A stretch of 64,000 nt of DNA, taken from NCBI GenBank assembly GCA_943787265.1, contig CALSLT010000030.1, positions 62,001 to 126,000 of the forward strand. The letters are read 5' to 3'. Source of the stretch: an uncultured Planctomycetaceae bacterium (GTDB taxonomy: Bacteria; Planctomycetota; Planctomycetia; Planctomycetales; Planctomycetaceae). The notes beneath the pieces are model-generated. The model saw only the letters and a program-made list of their open reading frames with translations. It ran no database searches and was not told where the DNA came from. Position 1 is the first letter of the stretch, and each line of letters starts with the position of its first letter. A program made the translations under genes and the position numbers. Positions 18,714 through 28,794 of the stretch are shown here, piece by piece.

Positions 18714-20066
18714 ATGTCGACCGCTCCCGCTGAAGCTCTTGCGTACAAAGTCAAAGACATCAACCTCGCCGCATTCGGCCGTAAAGAAATCGAACTGGCC
18801 GAGAAAGAAATGCCCGGCCTGATGTCTCTCCGTGAGAAATACGGTGACAGCCAACCGCTCGCCGGAGCACGCATCGCTGGCTGCCTGCACATGACGATTC
18901 AGACGGCCGTGCTGATCGAAACTCTGACCGCTCTCGGCGCTGAAGTCCGCTGGTCAAGCTGCAACATTTTCTCGACGCAGGATCACGCCGCCGCAGCCAT
19001 CGCCGCAACGGACGTTGCCGTCTTCGCCTGGAAGGGCGAAACCAACGAAGAATTTGACTGGTGCATCGAGCAGACCATCTTCTGGCCCGACGGGCAGCCG
19101 CTGAACATGATTCTGGACGATGGCGGTGACCTGACCGCGATGATCCTGAACAAGTTCCCTGAACTGGCTGACGGAATTAAGGGAATCTCAGAAGAAACGA
19201 CAACAGGAGTGCTGCGGCTCGTCCAGCTTGCCGCTGAGGGCAAGCTTCCGATCCCAGCGATCAACGTCAACGACTCGGTCACCAAGAGCAAATTCGACAA
19301 CCTGTACGGCTGCCGCGAATCACTTGCTGACGGGATCAAACGAGCCACCGACATCATGGTTGCCGGCAAAGTGGTCGTCGTTTGCGGTTACGGAGACGTC
19401 GGTAAGGGATGTGCTGCTGCGATGAAAGGACTCGGCTCCCGAGTCATCATCACGGAAATCGACCCGATCAACGCCCTCCAGGCGGCAATGGAAGGCTTCC
19501 AGGTCACAACACTCGAAGAAGTCGCCAATCAGGGAGACATCTTTGTCACGACGACCGGCAACACAGACATCATTCGTGGAGAGCATCTCGACGAAATGAA
19601 GAACAACGCCATTGTCTGCAACATTGGCCACTTCGATGACGAGATCAACATTGCCTACCTCAACAGCCGATCTGACATCGAAAAAGTGATGATCAAAACG
19701 GACGACATGGAAGGCGGCCCGGTCGATAAATACGTCTACCCTTGTGGCAAGGCAATCATCGTCCTCGCTGAAGGTCGACTGGTGAACCTCGGCTGTGCGA
19801 CCGGTCATCCGTCGTTCGTGATGAGCAACAGTTTCACGAATCAGACCGTTGCTCAGATGGCTCTGTGGAATCCTTCGTCACTCGGATTCGAAGAGGGACA
19901 CTTCACCCTCGGCGTCCACATGCTGCCAAAACGGCTCGACGAAGAAGTTGCCCGACTCCACCTGGAAAAGCTCGGCGTAAAGCTGACCACACTTTCAGCA
20001 GAACAGGCCGCCTACATTGGCGTTCCCGTCGAAGGCCCTTACAAGCCTGAGCACTATCGCTACTAA
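18714..20066 (+). CDS. ahcY: Adenosylhomocysteinase (S-adenosyl-L-homocysteine hydrolase)
   Basis: A 450-residue NAD-dependent enzyme splitting S-adenosylhomocysteine into adenosine and homocysteine in the methyl cycle. Substrate-domain motifs: [32 protein letters not shown] and [12 protein letters not shown]-binding Rossmann motif: Gly225-x-Gly227-x-x-Gly230 in [12 protein letters not shown], with TEIDP giving the acidic ribose-binding residue. The protein ends in the conserved PEHYRY. The length corresponds to the form lacking the ~40-residue insertion found in some bacterial enzymes. AAAGGA precedes ATG 18714. It is a single gene followed by a strong terminator. Confidence 0.97.
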   Translation: MSTAPAEALAYKVKDINLAAFGRKEIELAEKEMPGLMSLREKYGDSQPLAGARIAGCLHMTIQTAVLIETLTALGAEVRWSSCNIFSTQDHAAAAIAATDVAVFAWKGETNEEFDWCIEQTIFWPDGQPLNMILDDGGDLTAMILNKFPELADGIKGISEETTTGVLRLVQLAAEGKLPIPAINVNDSVTKSKFDNLYGCRESLADGIKRATDIMVAGKVVVVCGYGDVGKGCAAAMKGLGSRVIITEIDPINALQAAMEGFQVTTLEEVANQGDIFVTTTGNTDIIRGEHLDEMKNNAIVCNIGHFDDEINIAYLNSRSDIEKVMIKTDDMEGGPVDKYVYPCGKAIIVLAEGRLVNLGCATGHPSFVMSNSFTNQTVAQMALWNPSSLGFEEGHFTLGVHMLPKRLDEEVARLHLEKLGVKLTTLSAEQAAYIGVPVEGPYKPEHYRY

Positions 20067-20092
20067 TTCGGTTGAGCTTACGATCAGAATCT

Positions 20093-20128
20093 CCGCCGCA
20101 GGACACATCCCTGCGGCGGTTTTTCTTT
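20093..20128 (+). terminator. Rho-independent terminator of ahcY
   Basis: A ten-pair GC-rich stem, CCGCCGCAGG (20093-20102) with CCTGCGGCGG (20110-20119), is followed directly by TTTTTCTTT. It sits 26 bases after the ahcY stop. Confidence 0.93.
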
Positions 20129-20157
20129 GCGCGCTCGAATCCAGCGACAATCCGTGG

Positions 20158-21906
20158 TCACAGCGCGAGCAGAAACTCAATTAGAGTTTTGCGTTCCGAT
20201 GCTGACAGGCTTTCTGGTGACGGATGGTCAAAGCGAATGAGCACATCCTCGATGGATCGTGCACGCCCGTCATGCAAAAGGCGGTCGCGTTGGCTGATCC
20301 CGCTTAGAGACGGTGGGTTAAACAGTGAGCTTCCGTGTGCGTCGCTGAGACCAACGTCGAAAGTGTCATCGGTTGTGTAACTGGTGAACCCGTTGTGGCA
20401 TTTCGAGCAACCAGCCGATTCGAAGACTTCTCGGCCTTTGTACTCGACTGTCGGATGTGGCCCTTCACCACGAGCGACCGCAACTGATGGCGGTCGTTCG
20501 AGCTTGGTGACATACGCCGTCAGATCCGTGATGAGATCAGCAGTCGATTCTGAAGTTCGCATTGTCGAACGAAGTGACTTTTGAATCTGCCCGTGCAGCA
20601 GCGGCTGCGACCCGTTCCACGCCCAGGGACCTGTCGCCCAGACGCCTCGGAGCGTCGGCACTCGCTTTGCATCGCCAAAGTCACCGTCTCCGAGCGTGTC
20701 AGCCAGACCGTTATTGGTATGCCCGTCGGTGTGGCAACTGTGGCAACTCATCCAGTGCTCATGCGATAGCTTCGCGCTGAAAAATGCAACTTCACCTCGT
20801 TCAACCGGACCGGGTGATGGACTTGGCCCGAGGCTGATGGTGTCCACAAGCCGATTGTCCATCAGATCAACAATTGACACAGAGTCTGACAGAGAATTCA
20901 CCACGTACGCCAAGTTGGCTTCTGAATCACGGATGACGGATACCGGTCGTCGCCCAACTGGAACGCGACTTTGTCGGACGCCGACTCGGTCTACGATTGC
21001 AACTTCATCAGTCCCAGCCAGCGATACGACAAACTGATTCGAAGTCACCACGATGGACGCCGGGTCCCCTGCCCCTTCACCTGGGCCTCCGAGGCTGATC
21101 CGCTCGGGACTCAACACTCTCTTGCCGCGTGGGGCGATGAGTGCTTCGGGGCGAACCGCGAGTACTTCGTTCTCAATCAGGATGCCCCAATGAATATCCT
21201 CATAATCAGCGTACGCTTTCGGATTGAGACGCTGACAGGTCAGGTACAACCGTCCGTCGAGTCCAACGGCGATGTCTCGAATATTGTGAACTGGCAGTTC
21301 ATATTCGGAAGAAATCACACCAGTTTCGCAGTCAACGACGGCCAGTCGTCCGCCAAAGCAATCCGCCACAACGACGTGGTCTGTCCCGACAAATGCCGCA
21401 GCTTTGGGTGCGAATGGCAGATCGATCTGATGCAGCATTTCAAAACGCTTCGAGCCTCCATTCACAGACTTACGTTGCGTGAGAATGCTCACTCGCCGCG
21501 ACCACAAAGAAGCCACACACGCAATCTTCCCACTCCGGTTCACCACGACCGACTCTGGCCATGCCGCCACCTCGACTCGATCAGAAATCTGCAATCCGTT
21601 TTCAGAGTGACTGACCACGACAACCGTGCCGCCTGCAAAGTCGGTCACGAGCATCCGATCGCTGCCTGGTACGACCTCAACGTCTGAAAGCTGTTGTCCG
21701 ATGTGCTTTTCAGAAACGCTGCGATGCTCAGTGTCAACGAGACTCAAGGTGCCGCTGCGACGGTTTGCCACGCAAAGTATCCGACCGTCGTTAATCAATG
21801 CTGCAGCGGATGGCCGACGATATTGAACTCGCAACTTCAGCTCGGCTCCGTCAAGCACCAAAGGCTTCAACAAGAGCAGCATGAATATGGCGATGGCATG
21901 CTTCAT
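20158..21906 (-). CDS. Exported beta-propeller/dihaem cytochrome c protein
   Basis: A 582-residue protein with a signal peptide (MKHAIAIFMLLLLKPLVLDG). Residues ~25-360 are a YVTN-type beta-propeller with repeated blades such as ILCVANRRSGTLSLVDTE and LAYVVNSLSDSVSIVDLMDN. The C-terminal third has two haem c sites, CHSCH at 388-392 and CSKCH at 500-504, arranged as in MauG/cytochrome c peroxidase-like dihaem domains (RVPTLRGVWATGPWAWNG, HDGRA). Propeller plus dihaem modules of this kind occur as periplasmic oxidoreductases in planctomycetes and other bacteria; the substrate is unknown. It is convergent with ahcY. Domain assignment is confident, activity is inferred. Confidence 0.85.
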   Translation of the reverse strand: MKHAIAIFMLLLLKPLVLDGAELKLRVQYRRPSAAALINDGRILCVANRRSGTLSLVDTEHRSVSEKHIGQQLSDVEVVPGSDRMLVTDFAGGTVVVVSHSENGLQISDRVEVAAWPESVVVNRSGKIACVASLWSRRVSILTQRKSVNGGSKRFEMLHQIDLPFAPKAAAFVGTDHVVVADCFGGRLAVVDCETGVISSEYELPVHNIRDIAVGLDGRLYLTCQRLNPKAYADYEDIHWGILIENEVLAVRPEALIAPRGKRVLSPERISLGGPGEGAGDPASIVVTSNQFVVSLAGTDEVAIVDRVGVRQSRVPVGRRPVSVIRDSEANLAYVVNSLSDSVSIVDLMDNRLVDTISLGPSPSPGPVERGEVAFFSAKLSHEHWMSCHSCHTDGHTNNGLADTLGDGDFGDAKRVPTLRGVWATGPWAWNGSQPLLHGQIQKSLRSTMRTSESTADLITDLTAYVTKLERPPSVAVARGEGPHPTVEYKGREVFESAGCSKCHNGFTSYTTDDTFDVGLSDAHGSSLFNPPSLSGISQRDRLLHDGRARSIEDVLIRFDHPSPESLSASERKTLIEFLLAL

Positions 21907-21987
21907 TCATCGCTCGCAATGTGCAGAATCAGATGGCGGCAAATCCCGAAATAGAACTTCTACTTCTGAAAGTATCAGGAAGTTTGC

Positions 21988-22575
21988 TCAGATGAGTACA
22001 GGTCGAAAATCGGGATTGTTACAGAACTCGGGCGGCATTCCAAAGTTGTCACCAACGAAGTCGTCGATCCAGCCTTTCGTTTTCTCGGAAAGTACTCCGT
22101 TCAATTCTTCAATCGCGACACCAGAGATCATGAGTGGAAACACATGATCCACTCTCATCTGATCGCCGAGGCACCAGGCGGCGATCTGTTTCTCGCGGCT
22201 TTCCGTAGCGGGGGTCCCTGAGACCAGACAGCGGTCCATAAGTTCCGCGGCGTTGTCTCCGCCAGCCTCAGCCCATTCCGACAGCCGTCCCAGTCGCTGC
22301 CCAACGTCGATGTTTGAAAGCATGTAGTCTGTCACTGCCTGTCGCGACTCGGCAGAGAGCTCACCCTGCGACTCAAGGACGCACCCTTCGCACATGGCGT
22401 ACTCGACGATCGGCTCCTGCTGCACAAAGACTCGTTCGATCAGGTATGGGCTCCCAGAGGTGAGCAGTTCAACTTCGCATTTCAAGCACTTCTCGAACAG
22501 ACCATCGCTTTCCAGCGAATGAAAATCCTGAGGGATGGGGACGAATTTCGGTTCTGGTGGCCAGTTGGGTTCCAC
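21988..22575 (-). CDS. Unknown cytoplasmic protein with two CxxC pairs
   Basis: 195 residues, no signal peptide. Two cysteine pairs, KCLKCEVEL near residue 31 and MCEGCVLES near residue 59, could form one zinc site. The rest is mostly helical and ends with PEFCNNPDF. The start is GTG at 22573-22575 with AGAGAAG upstream. It lies 81 bases upstream of the propeller/dihaem gene on the same strand. I do not recognise the family; similar small zinc-ribbon-like proteins are common hypotheticals in planctomycetes. Coding potential is good because the frame is long, Cys-paired and well started. Confidence 0.7.
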   Translation of the reverse strand: MEPNWPPEPKFVPIPQDFHSLESDGLFEKCLKCEVELLTSGSPYLIERVFVQQEPIVEYAMCEGCVLESQGELSAESRQAVTDYMLSNIDVGQRLGRLSEWAEAGGDNAAELMDRCLVSGTPATESREKQIAAWCLGDQMRVDHVFPLMISGVAIEELNGVLSEKTKGWIDDFVGDNFGMPPEFCNNPDFRPVLI

Positions 22576-22787
22576 GTGTCACTTCTCTCAAGCTAAGTCT
22601 CCGGCGTCTCCAGACAACGGCGTCGTCTGAATCAATGAGAGATTATTGACGATCCAAACGCGTCCTGTCGATGACGGCGTGATACGCCGCGTGGCAACGA
22701 ATCGTTGTCTCTGTTAGTTTGGCAGCACGCGTTGCTTGCGAGTTCGCATTAAAATCGCGACTCACTGCTCACAGATCGGAGATAACG

Positions 22788-23348
22788 ATGCGAGTCAAAC
22801 TGCTCACCATTGCTGCACTTTCCATTCTGACACCGTGGCAGCCAGCCGCCGCGCAGAATCCCCTGGCTGATTTGCTCGGCAAAGGAAACACACAGCAGAA
22901 CCTTCCCCGCGGTCAGGATGACCAAATTGAAGGCACGATCTGGGAATACAAAGGCAAATTGAAGAGCAAGCCGAAAGAGGGGGAGAAGATTCCCAAACTG
23001 GAGGGAAAATTTCGCACCGAGGGCAAAGCGATTTTCGATATCAGTCGAAGATTGGCACTGCCGAAACCTGGTGACGTCAAGAAAGTCGTCGAATCAATTC
23101 GAACAGGCGACGGCCTTCCCGATCTGAAACTACCTTCGAAACCTCAGGTGAAAAGGCTCGGTCAGTATCGGAAGCTGACGCGTGGGAAACTGCGACTCGA
23201 CTTCGACGACAAAGAATCACTGAACGGCATCATGATCATCTGGAAGAAGGCTAAGACTGCCGACGTCTGGATGGGGACTTACTCCGAGAAGAAGGGCAAG
23301 AAGACTGTCCGTAGCTGGCTCGTCGAGCTTCGTCCCATCGAGGACTGA
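22788..23348 (+). CDS. Small exported lysine-rich protein of unknown function
   Basis: I start at ATG 22788 because GGAG (22778-22781) lies at good spacing and a signal peptide begins there (LLTIAALSILTPWQPAAAQN). The 187-residue product has a basic mature part (GKLKSKPKEGEKIPKLEGKF) with beta-strand-like segments ending in DVWMGTYSEKKGKKTVRSW. No family recognised. It is a single gene facing the membrane-protein gene at 23372-23917; the 23-base gap between the stops has no obvious terminator. Confidence 0.7.
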   Translation: MRVKLLTIAALSILTPWQPAAAQNPLADLLGKGNTQQNLPRGQDDQIEGTIWEYKGKLKSKPKEGEKIPKLEGKFRTEGKAIFDISRRLALPKPGDVKKVVESIRTGDGLPDLKLPSKPQVKRLGQYRKLTRGKLRLDFDDKESLNGIMIIWKKAKTADVWMGTYSEKKGKKTVRSWLVELRPIED

Positions 23349-23371
23349 CAGACTCGTCCCCCGTGACTGGC

Positions 23372-23917
23372 TTAAGAAGCACGGGGTGGCGGCAGCAGCG
23401 ACACGTCTCGAAGCCTGTCTAGCTTGGCGAGCGTTTCGGGATCCGCGTTCAGGCGTGGCTCGGTTCTTCGGGGAGCCCATCGCTCCATCGCCGGACGTTT
23501 TCCGTTGTCCACTGCCTTGCTGTAAAACTTAAGGATAATCATTCCAACGATTATCACTGCCCCGAGAAAGCACATTTTCGTCAGGCTGTACATTGCCCCC
23601 GCCTGCTGGCCCGTGAAAAATTTCGCGCCCATCCCGATAGCAGCAAGGATAAACCAACGCGTAATTCGAGTCGTACGTCCCATCGGAACAATACAGATCA
23701 AGACGGCGATGACCCCGAAGTAAATAAGTCGGCGATTCATCTGCCGACCCACACGACTGGCGAGTTCCGCTTTGAACTCGGAAGCAGTCATCGAGTACAC
23801 CTCTTCGGGTGTTAGCTCGGCCGCGTCGTCGGGCTCTAGAAGAAACAACGTACCAAGCGTCGCCACAATCAGAGCCGTGACGAGAAATGTGGGGCCAATC
23901 AGTGATCTCGGGTCCAT
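23372..23917 (-). CDS. Small membrane protein, about four transmembrane helices
   Basis: Start at ATG 23915-23917 (MDPRSLIGPTFLVTALIVA), preceded by AGAGGAT; 181 residues. Hydrophobic segments are LVTALIVATLGTLFLL, RLIYFGVIAVLICIVPMG, WFILAAIGMGAKFFTG and CFLGAVIIVGMIILKFY. A charged loop with TPEEVYSMTASEFKAELASR links the first two, and a cytoplasmic basic/proline tail ends the protein (PRRTEPRLNADPETLAKLDR). No family recognised and no catalytic motif. Confidence 0.72.
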   Translation of the reverse strand: MDPRSLIGPTFLVTALIVATLGTLFLLEPDDAAELTPEEVYSMTASEFKAELASRVGRQMNRRLIYFGVIAVLICIVPMGRTTRITRWFILAAIGMGAKFFTGQQAGAMYSLTKMCFLGAVIIVGMIILKFYSKAVDNGKRPAMERWAPRRTEPRLNADPETLAKLDRLRDVSLLPPPRAS

Positions 23918-24265
23918 GTTGCAAATCCTCTTGCACGCGACAACAAAACTGAGACTCATCGATGAGAGCCTGTCAGTCGATGCCCGAGTATTACCGCTTT
24001 GCGAAGGGACTCAGGAAGAAGCGCACACCGAGGACTCAGAATTTCATTCAAGGTTCGATCGTGATCGCAGCCACTTGTCAGATCCGCACGTCATGCAGGT
24101 CGTGCCGGATAGACTGCCTCGAATTCGCCGGAATGTTGCATTCAGAAAACGTGTCGCGCGCTAATGGCAACATGTCGCAAAGCGCAAACAATCAGCCTGG
24201 CTCCACATTGAAGCCAGGCTGTTGGTCGCCGATTTCCCAGTGTCTGCTTTTGGAAAGAGCGTTGC
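23918..24265. other. Intergenic region with htrA terminator, otherwise empty
   Basis: About 350 bases. The right end holds the htrA terminator hairpin. Short open frames cross the rest, but they lack ribosome-binding sites and protein-like composition, so I see no gene here. Confidence 0.5.
24186..24221 (-). terminator. Probable terminator of htrA
   Basis: Perfect ten-pair stem CAGCCTGGCT (24193-24202) with AGCCAGGCTG (24212-24221) and a nine-base loop. The following minus-strand tract ATTGTTTG is only moderately T-rich. It begins 44 bases after the htrA stop. Confidence 0.7.
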
Positions 24266-25777
24266 TTAGTTCTGTCGTCGAACAACCGCAAAACGAGTTG
24301 CGTTGCCCGACTTGATGAACAGAAACAGGCCCTTTTCAGGGTTCGCATCGGCCAGCCCTTTGTTGAAGTCAGCAACGCTGTCAATTCTGCGATTACTGAC
24401 TTTTAAAATGACATCGCCAACCGAAAGGACGCGTGCGGCCGTGCCGTCACTATCGACCGAACTGACGACAACGCCTTCGTCAGAATCAAGACCGAGCTGC
24501 TCAGCAATTTCAGCAGTCAGCTCGCGAACCTTGAATCCATAGTCGCCGACATCAACGACATCGTTGCTGTCATTGCCCTCTTCTTCGGGCTCTTCACGTT
24601 GCTGGCGTCCGACATTCGCCATCGTGTACTCGTTTGGCATCTGCTTAAGCACGATTGGTAGCTTTGTCTTTTTGCCATCACGCAGGATTTCCACCGAGTA
24701 AGTCTTGTCGACGTCCAGTCGCTCGACGATTCCCTGAAGACTGCGAGGCCCGCTGACAGGCTTGCCGTCCAGAGAAAGGACCACGTCACCAGCCTCAAGT
24801 TTGGCTGTGCTTCCTGGAGACTTCGGGAACACCTGCGTCACGATGGCACCTTCACCCACCTTCAAACCAAGGTGTGAAGCCAGATCGTTAGTTACCGGCT
24901 GAATCGTGATGCCGATGAAAGCTCGTTTCACTTCGTCATGCTCGATCAATTGTTGAACGACCCACCAGGCCATGCGTCCCGGCACAGCGAAGCCGATCCC
25001 ATCAAATCCACCGCTGCGTGACGAGATCGCCGTATTTACACCGATCACGTTCCCGTCGAGGTCGAGCAAAGGACCACCGCTGTTCCCAGGGTTGATCGCG
25101 GCATCGGTCTGCAGAAAATCTTCTCGTTCGGCAATTCCTGGGCCTCGGCCCTTTGCCGAAATAATTCCTGAGGTCACCGTCAGCTCGTGACCGAAAGGGT
25201 TTCCAACGGCGACAACCCAATCACCGACGCCGATTCCATCGCTATCGCCAAACCGAAGAGCCTGCAGCGGCTCTCCAGCATCGATTCGAAGAATCGCCAG
25301 ATCCGTTCTGGGGTCTGTCCGAACACTGCTTCCTTTGAATTCTCGACCATCGTGCAACCTGACGATGATCTCATCCGCATCGGCAACCACATGGTTGTTC
25401 GTGACGATGATGCCTGATGACTCAACAATGAATCCCGACCCCATGCCGGTTCGTTCAGGAGCCTGCCGTTGCCGCGGCATCTGCCGAAAGAACTCACGAA
25501 ATCGAGGATCCGCTTCGAACAATCGTTCCAGTTGGTCTGCCCCGTTGCCCTCGCCGACTTCGATCTTTCTAGCTTTCTGACGTGTCTCGATCGTCACCAC
25601 GCACGGAAGTGCTTTGTCGGCCACACCGCGAAAGGCTGTCGACAACTCATGAACATTCGTAGCAGAAACCGGCGTCGGTAGCCCTGGCCGCTGAGCAACC
25701 GTCACGGCAGCAGCCACAAGACAGAAGCCTCCGAAAAGCGCGATCATCCAATGTGTTTGACTTCTCAAAGTTCTCAT
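24266..25777 (-). CDS. HtrA/DegP-family periplasmic serine protease with two PDZ domains
   Basis: I choose ATG 25775-25777 since GGAG lies eight bases before it (in-frame ATGs at 25795 and 25789 are alternatives); 503 residues. A signal/anchor segment (WMIALFGGFCLVAAAVTVA) is followed by a trypsin-like domain with catalytic His129 (TNNHVVADADE), Asp159 (RTDLAILRID) and Ser233 (NPGNSGGPL). Two PDZ domains follow: one from VKRAFIGITIQPV with GDVVLSLDGKPVSG, and a second around YGFKVRELTAEIAEQLGL with GDVILKVSNRRIDS. Such proteases degrade or refold damaged envelope proteins under stress. An acidic QRE-EPEEEGN linker separates the PDZ domains. The gene is monocistronic with a terminator. Confidence 0.94.
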   Translation of the reverse strand: MRTLRSQTHWMIALFGGFCLVAAAVTVAQRPGLPTPVSATNVHELSTAFRGVADKALPCVVTIETRQKARKIEVGEGNGADQLERLFEADPRFREFFRQMPRQRQAPERTGMGSGFIVESSGIIVTNNHVVADADEIIVRLHDGREFKGSSVRTDPRTDLAILRIDAGEPLQALRFGDSDGIGVGDWVVAVGNPFGHELTVTSGIISAKGRGPGIAEREDFLQTDAAINPGNSGGPLLDLDGNVIGVNTAISSRSGGFDGIGFAVPGRMAWWVVQQLIEHDEVKRAFIGITIQPVTNDLASHLGLKVGEGAIVTQVFPKSPGSTAKLEAGDVVLSLDGKPVSGPRSLQGIVERLDVDKTYSVEILRDGKKTKLPIVLKQMPNEYTMANVGRQQREEPEEEGNDSNDVVDVGDYGFKVRELTAEIAEQLGLDSDEGVVVSSVDSDGTAARVLSVGDVILKVSNRRIDSVADFNKGLADANPEKGLFLFIKSGNATRFAVVRRQN

Positions 25778-26126
25778 CAAATTCTCCATTTTCAACTTCG
25801 AATATCTGCAACGTCGAAAGCCAACCGGTCAGTCTGCGACCGATGGAGGCCTATCGAACTCCACCAAAACCTTCTTTGGACGTATCGCAAGAGTCCCCAC
25901 CGGCGTCTCGAAACACTGCCAGTTTCGGGCCATCGGAGTCGCTGAAATTAGCAGGACCTCGATATCATGGATAGATTTTCCAAGTGACAGCTCGCGATTG
26001 TTCTCCCGTACGTTCCGACCGCCCAAACTGTTGAAATCCCGTTTGACCAGTTTTGATTTTTTTTGACGCGACTGGCAACGAAAACCGTCGCCAAGACAGT
26101 CCCCGCTTACGTAAGGAGCCGATCCG
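25778..26126. other. Divergent region between htrA and TIM-barrel gene
   Basis: About 350 bases, no gene supported. It contains a T8 run at 26058-26065 and a TTGACC box nearby, but no matching -10 box was found. AAGGAG just before 26127 is the ribosome-binding site of the next gene. Confidence 0.45.
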
Positions 26127-27077
26127 ATGCACAAACAAACGAATTCCGTAACGGCAGAAAGCTCTCCCATAGCCCGTCGAACCTTCCTGGCAACTGCGGC
26201 GGTTGCATGTTCATCGGCACGAACTTTTGCAAAACCTCCGCTTAAGAAATCTATTGATCGCCTCGGTTCACTGAGAGACGAGCTCGGTATCACAACATCG
26301 TCGTTTTCCCGCCACCTGGTTGCCCGTCCAGGCGATAAGCAGTTCTCATTGATCGACCTCCCCCGAATCATGCGCGACGATCTCGACATGCGAGTCATCG
26401 ATCTGAACACATCGTCTCTTGGAGAAACTTCTCCGGCGTGGCTGGACACAGTCCGGAAAGCTGTCGACAAAGCTGGCTGCGTCATGATCAACTTGAAGAT
26501 GAACCAGAAGGGGCTCGACATGAACAGCTCCGACCGAGACGTCCGAAACAAGGCACTGACTGTCTACAAGAAATCGATCGATGCAGCATCTCATCTGGGA
26601 ATTCCCTGGGCTCGGCCACTGCCGCTCAAACCGACTCCGGACATGAAAATCCACGTCGATTCTTATCGTGAACTGGCAGACTACGGAGCCGGGAAGAATG
26701 TCCGGATGCTGGTCGAAAACTACGCCTGGATGGAAAGCGATCCGCAGTCCGTCGTGAAGCTGATCGCCGCCATTGATCGAAATGTCGCAGCGTGCCCTGA
26801 TACCGGCAACTGGGCCGACAACAAAACACGATATGCGGGTTTGGCAGCTTCGTTCCCACAAGCGGTGACGTGCGATTTCAAGGCAAAGACTCTCAGTAAA
26901 ACTGGCGAACATGGTCTTTATGATCTGAAAAAATGCTTCGACATTGGGTCAGCAGCCGGATTCCGTGGCCCGTGGTGCCTTGAGCATGCTAACGCTGATC
27001 GAGACGTACTCTTTCGTGAATTGGCGATGCTCCGCGATATGCTTCGCGGCTGGATTAACGATGCGGCGGGTCGCTGA
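26127..27077 (+). CDS. Tat-exported sugar phosphate isomerase/epimerase-like TIM-barrel protein
   Basis: 316 residues starting at ATG 26127 after AAGGAG. A twin-arginine signal (Arg17-Arg18 in [19 protein letters not shown]) targets it across the membrane folded. The body matches the xylose-isomerase-like/AP-endonuclease-2 family: [24 protein letters not shown] (metal-ligand Glu), [10 protein letters not shown] and [12 protein letters not shown], ending in [14 protein letters not shown]. These barrels isomerise or epimerise sugars or polyols; many exported planctomycete members have no known substrate. The metal ligands of the family appear present by position. It stands alone upstream of the ATPase gene, 190 bases away. 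Confidence 0.85.
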   Translation: MHKQTNSVTAESSPIARRTFLATAAVACSSARTFAKPPLKKSIDRLGSLRDELGITTSSFSRHLVARPGDKQFSLIDLPRIMRDDLDMRVIDLNTSSLGETSPAWLDTVRKAVDKAGCVMINLKMNQKGLDMNSSDRDVRNKALTVYKKSIDAASHLGIPWARPLPLKPTPDMKIHVDSYRELADYGAGKNVRMLVENYAWMESDPQSVVKLIAAIDRNVAACPDTGNWADNKTRYAGLAASFPQAVTCDFKAKTLSKTGEHGLYDLKKCFDIGSAAGFRGPWCLEHANADRDVLFRELAMLRDMLRGWINDAAGR

Positions 27078-27268
27078 AAGAAGCCTGTCAAACGCCGAAA
27101 TTCCAGACAAAACCAACCCGCGAGATGACGTGCCGTCAGGGGAACGCCTCCGGTTCCGGCGCCCATCCCGTTTCCAGGCTACTGTTTCAATACGGCGGGT
27201 TCGCATTGTGCGGACCTCCGTTGAACGTCGTCCGCAGCACGACCACACTCGGCGAAACAGTCAGCAGA

Positions 27269-28753
27269 ATGTCGAATCTTGCAGCCGACAATCCGCCCGA
27301 CACCTCAGCAGGCGTTGAAGCTGCCTGTGAGAATTCAGTAAACGAGGCAGGTGGCACTCCAGAGATTTCTGGTGTTGGCATCCCTGCCGGGCTTCTCACA
27401 CGCACAGGGAATGGAGCATCCTGCGAAGTCGAGACCAGCGAACAAATCGAAGCGCTGCTCACCAGAGTCAACGAACTCGTTCCTGATCGGGCAACCGATT
27501 TCTTTCCGAACGAGCCGCGTTCCATCGCGGCCACCGGGCTAACCAGCGAGGAAGTCGAGAAGCTTGTCCTTAAGTTGTTAAGCGCGCGGGGTTCGGCGTC
27601 GGGACGCAGGATTTCGTCCCACCTTTGCCTGCCACTTTCGATTATTGAAGACATCATCCGGCACCTCCGCGATGAACAGCTTGTCGCTCTGAAAGGAGCC
27701 GCAGAAGCAGGCGACTACGACTATGTGCTCAGCGATAAAGGTCGAACACGAGCGGCTGAATACTCGCATGATTCGACGTACTTTGGCGCGGCCCCGGTTT
27801 GCCTTGCCGATTACCTGAGCGCGATGGCCGCTCAGAGCATCGCTGGCCAGGAAGTCACCGACACGGACCTGAAGCGAGCATTTTCCGACCTGATCATCAA
27901 TCCGGCGATGCTCGATCGTCTGGGGCCAGCCATCAACTCAGGACGAGGCATGTTCCTCTTCGGTGAGCCCGGCAACGGCAAGACCAGCATCGCAGAACGA
28001 ATCACTGCCTGCTTCAGCTCGACAATCTGGATTCCGCGAGCTTTGGGGATCGACGGCGAAATAGTTCGGCTGTTCGACCCCGGAATACACAAGACGATCG
28101 ATGCTCCAGTTTCCGACAGCCTCATCGATCTCTCTGACGTCGACCGCCGCTGGGTGCAGATCGAAAGACCAACCGTAGTCGTCGGTGGTGAATTAACGAT
28201 GGCCGACCTTGAGGTCAGCCAGAACCCGGCAACACGAATCTGCGAGTCGCCAGTTCAACTCAAAAGTAACTGCGGAACGCTGGTTATCGACGACTTCGGG
28301 CGACAAAGAATGCCCGTCGACGAACTTCTCAACCGCTGGATTGTGCCACTCGAAAAGCGATACGACTTCCTGAACCTGCCCAGCGGTAAGAAGATTCAGG
28401 TTCCGTTTGACCAACTCATCGTCTTCTCGACAAACCTAGAACCCAAGGATCTTGTGGACGGCGCATTCCTTCGACGCATCCCTTACAAAATTCAAGTTCC
28501 GGATCCGTCGGAGGAAGAATTCAAAGCGATCATGAATATCCTCGCTCCGATTATGGGATTCGAATACGAAGAGAAGGCCGTGCAATACCTGATCGACACA
28601 CACTTCCACTCATGCGACCGCAAGTTCCGATCATGCCACCCTCGCGATCTGCTGCTTCAGGTCCGAAACTACTGCACCTATCATCGCATGCCGCGTAAGA
28701 TGACTCCGGAAGCCTTCGACTTTGCGACGGAAAACTACTTCTCCGTACTTTGA
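27269..28753 (+). CDS. AAA-type ATPase with N-terminal winged helix
   Basis: Start placed at ATG 27269 because the preceding in-frame codons (from 27125) do not read like protein; no strong ribosome-binding site is present, so it is uncertain. About 494 residues. The N-terminal ~60 residues are low complexity, then a winged-helix-like segment ([32 protein letters not shown]). The ATPase core has Walker [10 protein letters not shown], Walker B TLVIDDFG and sensor-like VFSTNLEP followed by an [11 protein letters not shown] arginine segment. Related proteins have been annotated as chaperone-like ATPases associated with Flp pili, but no tad genes are here. It is followed 41 bases later by the UbiB-type kinase gene, probably one operon. 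Confidence 0.78.
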   Translation: MSNLAADNPPDTSAGVEAACENSVNEAGGTPEISGVGIPAGLLTRTGNGASCEVETSEQIEALLTRVNELVPDRATDFFPNEPRSIAATGLTSEEVEKLVLKLLSARGSASGRRISSHLCLPLSIIEDIIRHLRDEQLVALKGAAEAGDYDYVLSDKGRTRAAEYSHDSTYFGAAPVCLADYLSAMAAQSIAGQEVTDTDLKRAFSDLIINPAMLDRLGPAINSGRGMFLFGEPGNGKTSIAERITACFSSTIWIPRALGIDGEIVRLFDPGIHKTIDAPVSDSLIDLSDVDRRWVQIERPTVVVGGELTMADLEVSQNPATRICESPVQLKSNCGTLVIDDFGRQRMPVDELLNRWIVPLEKRYDFLNLPSGKKIQVPFDQLIVFSTNLEPKDLVDGAFLRRIPYKIQVPDPSEEEFKAIMNILAPIMGFEYEEKAVQYLIDTHFHSCDRKFRSCHPRDLLLQVRNYCTYHRMPRKMTPEAFDFATENYFSVL

Positions 28754-28794
28754 CGATTCACTAAACACCGCCTCAATCAGTTCACGAGAATCCC

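Noticed and set aside
20971-21687. A 238-codon open frame on plus opposite the propeller/dihaem gene
   Set aside because: Shadow of the coding strand; the opposite frame has a signal peptide, blade repeats and two haem sites.
23962-24315. A 117-codon open frame in the htrA downstream gap
   Set aside because: No ribosome-binding site, composition unlike protein, and it runs through the htrA terminator and stop.
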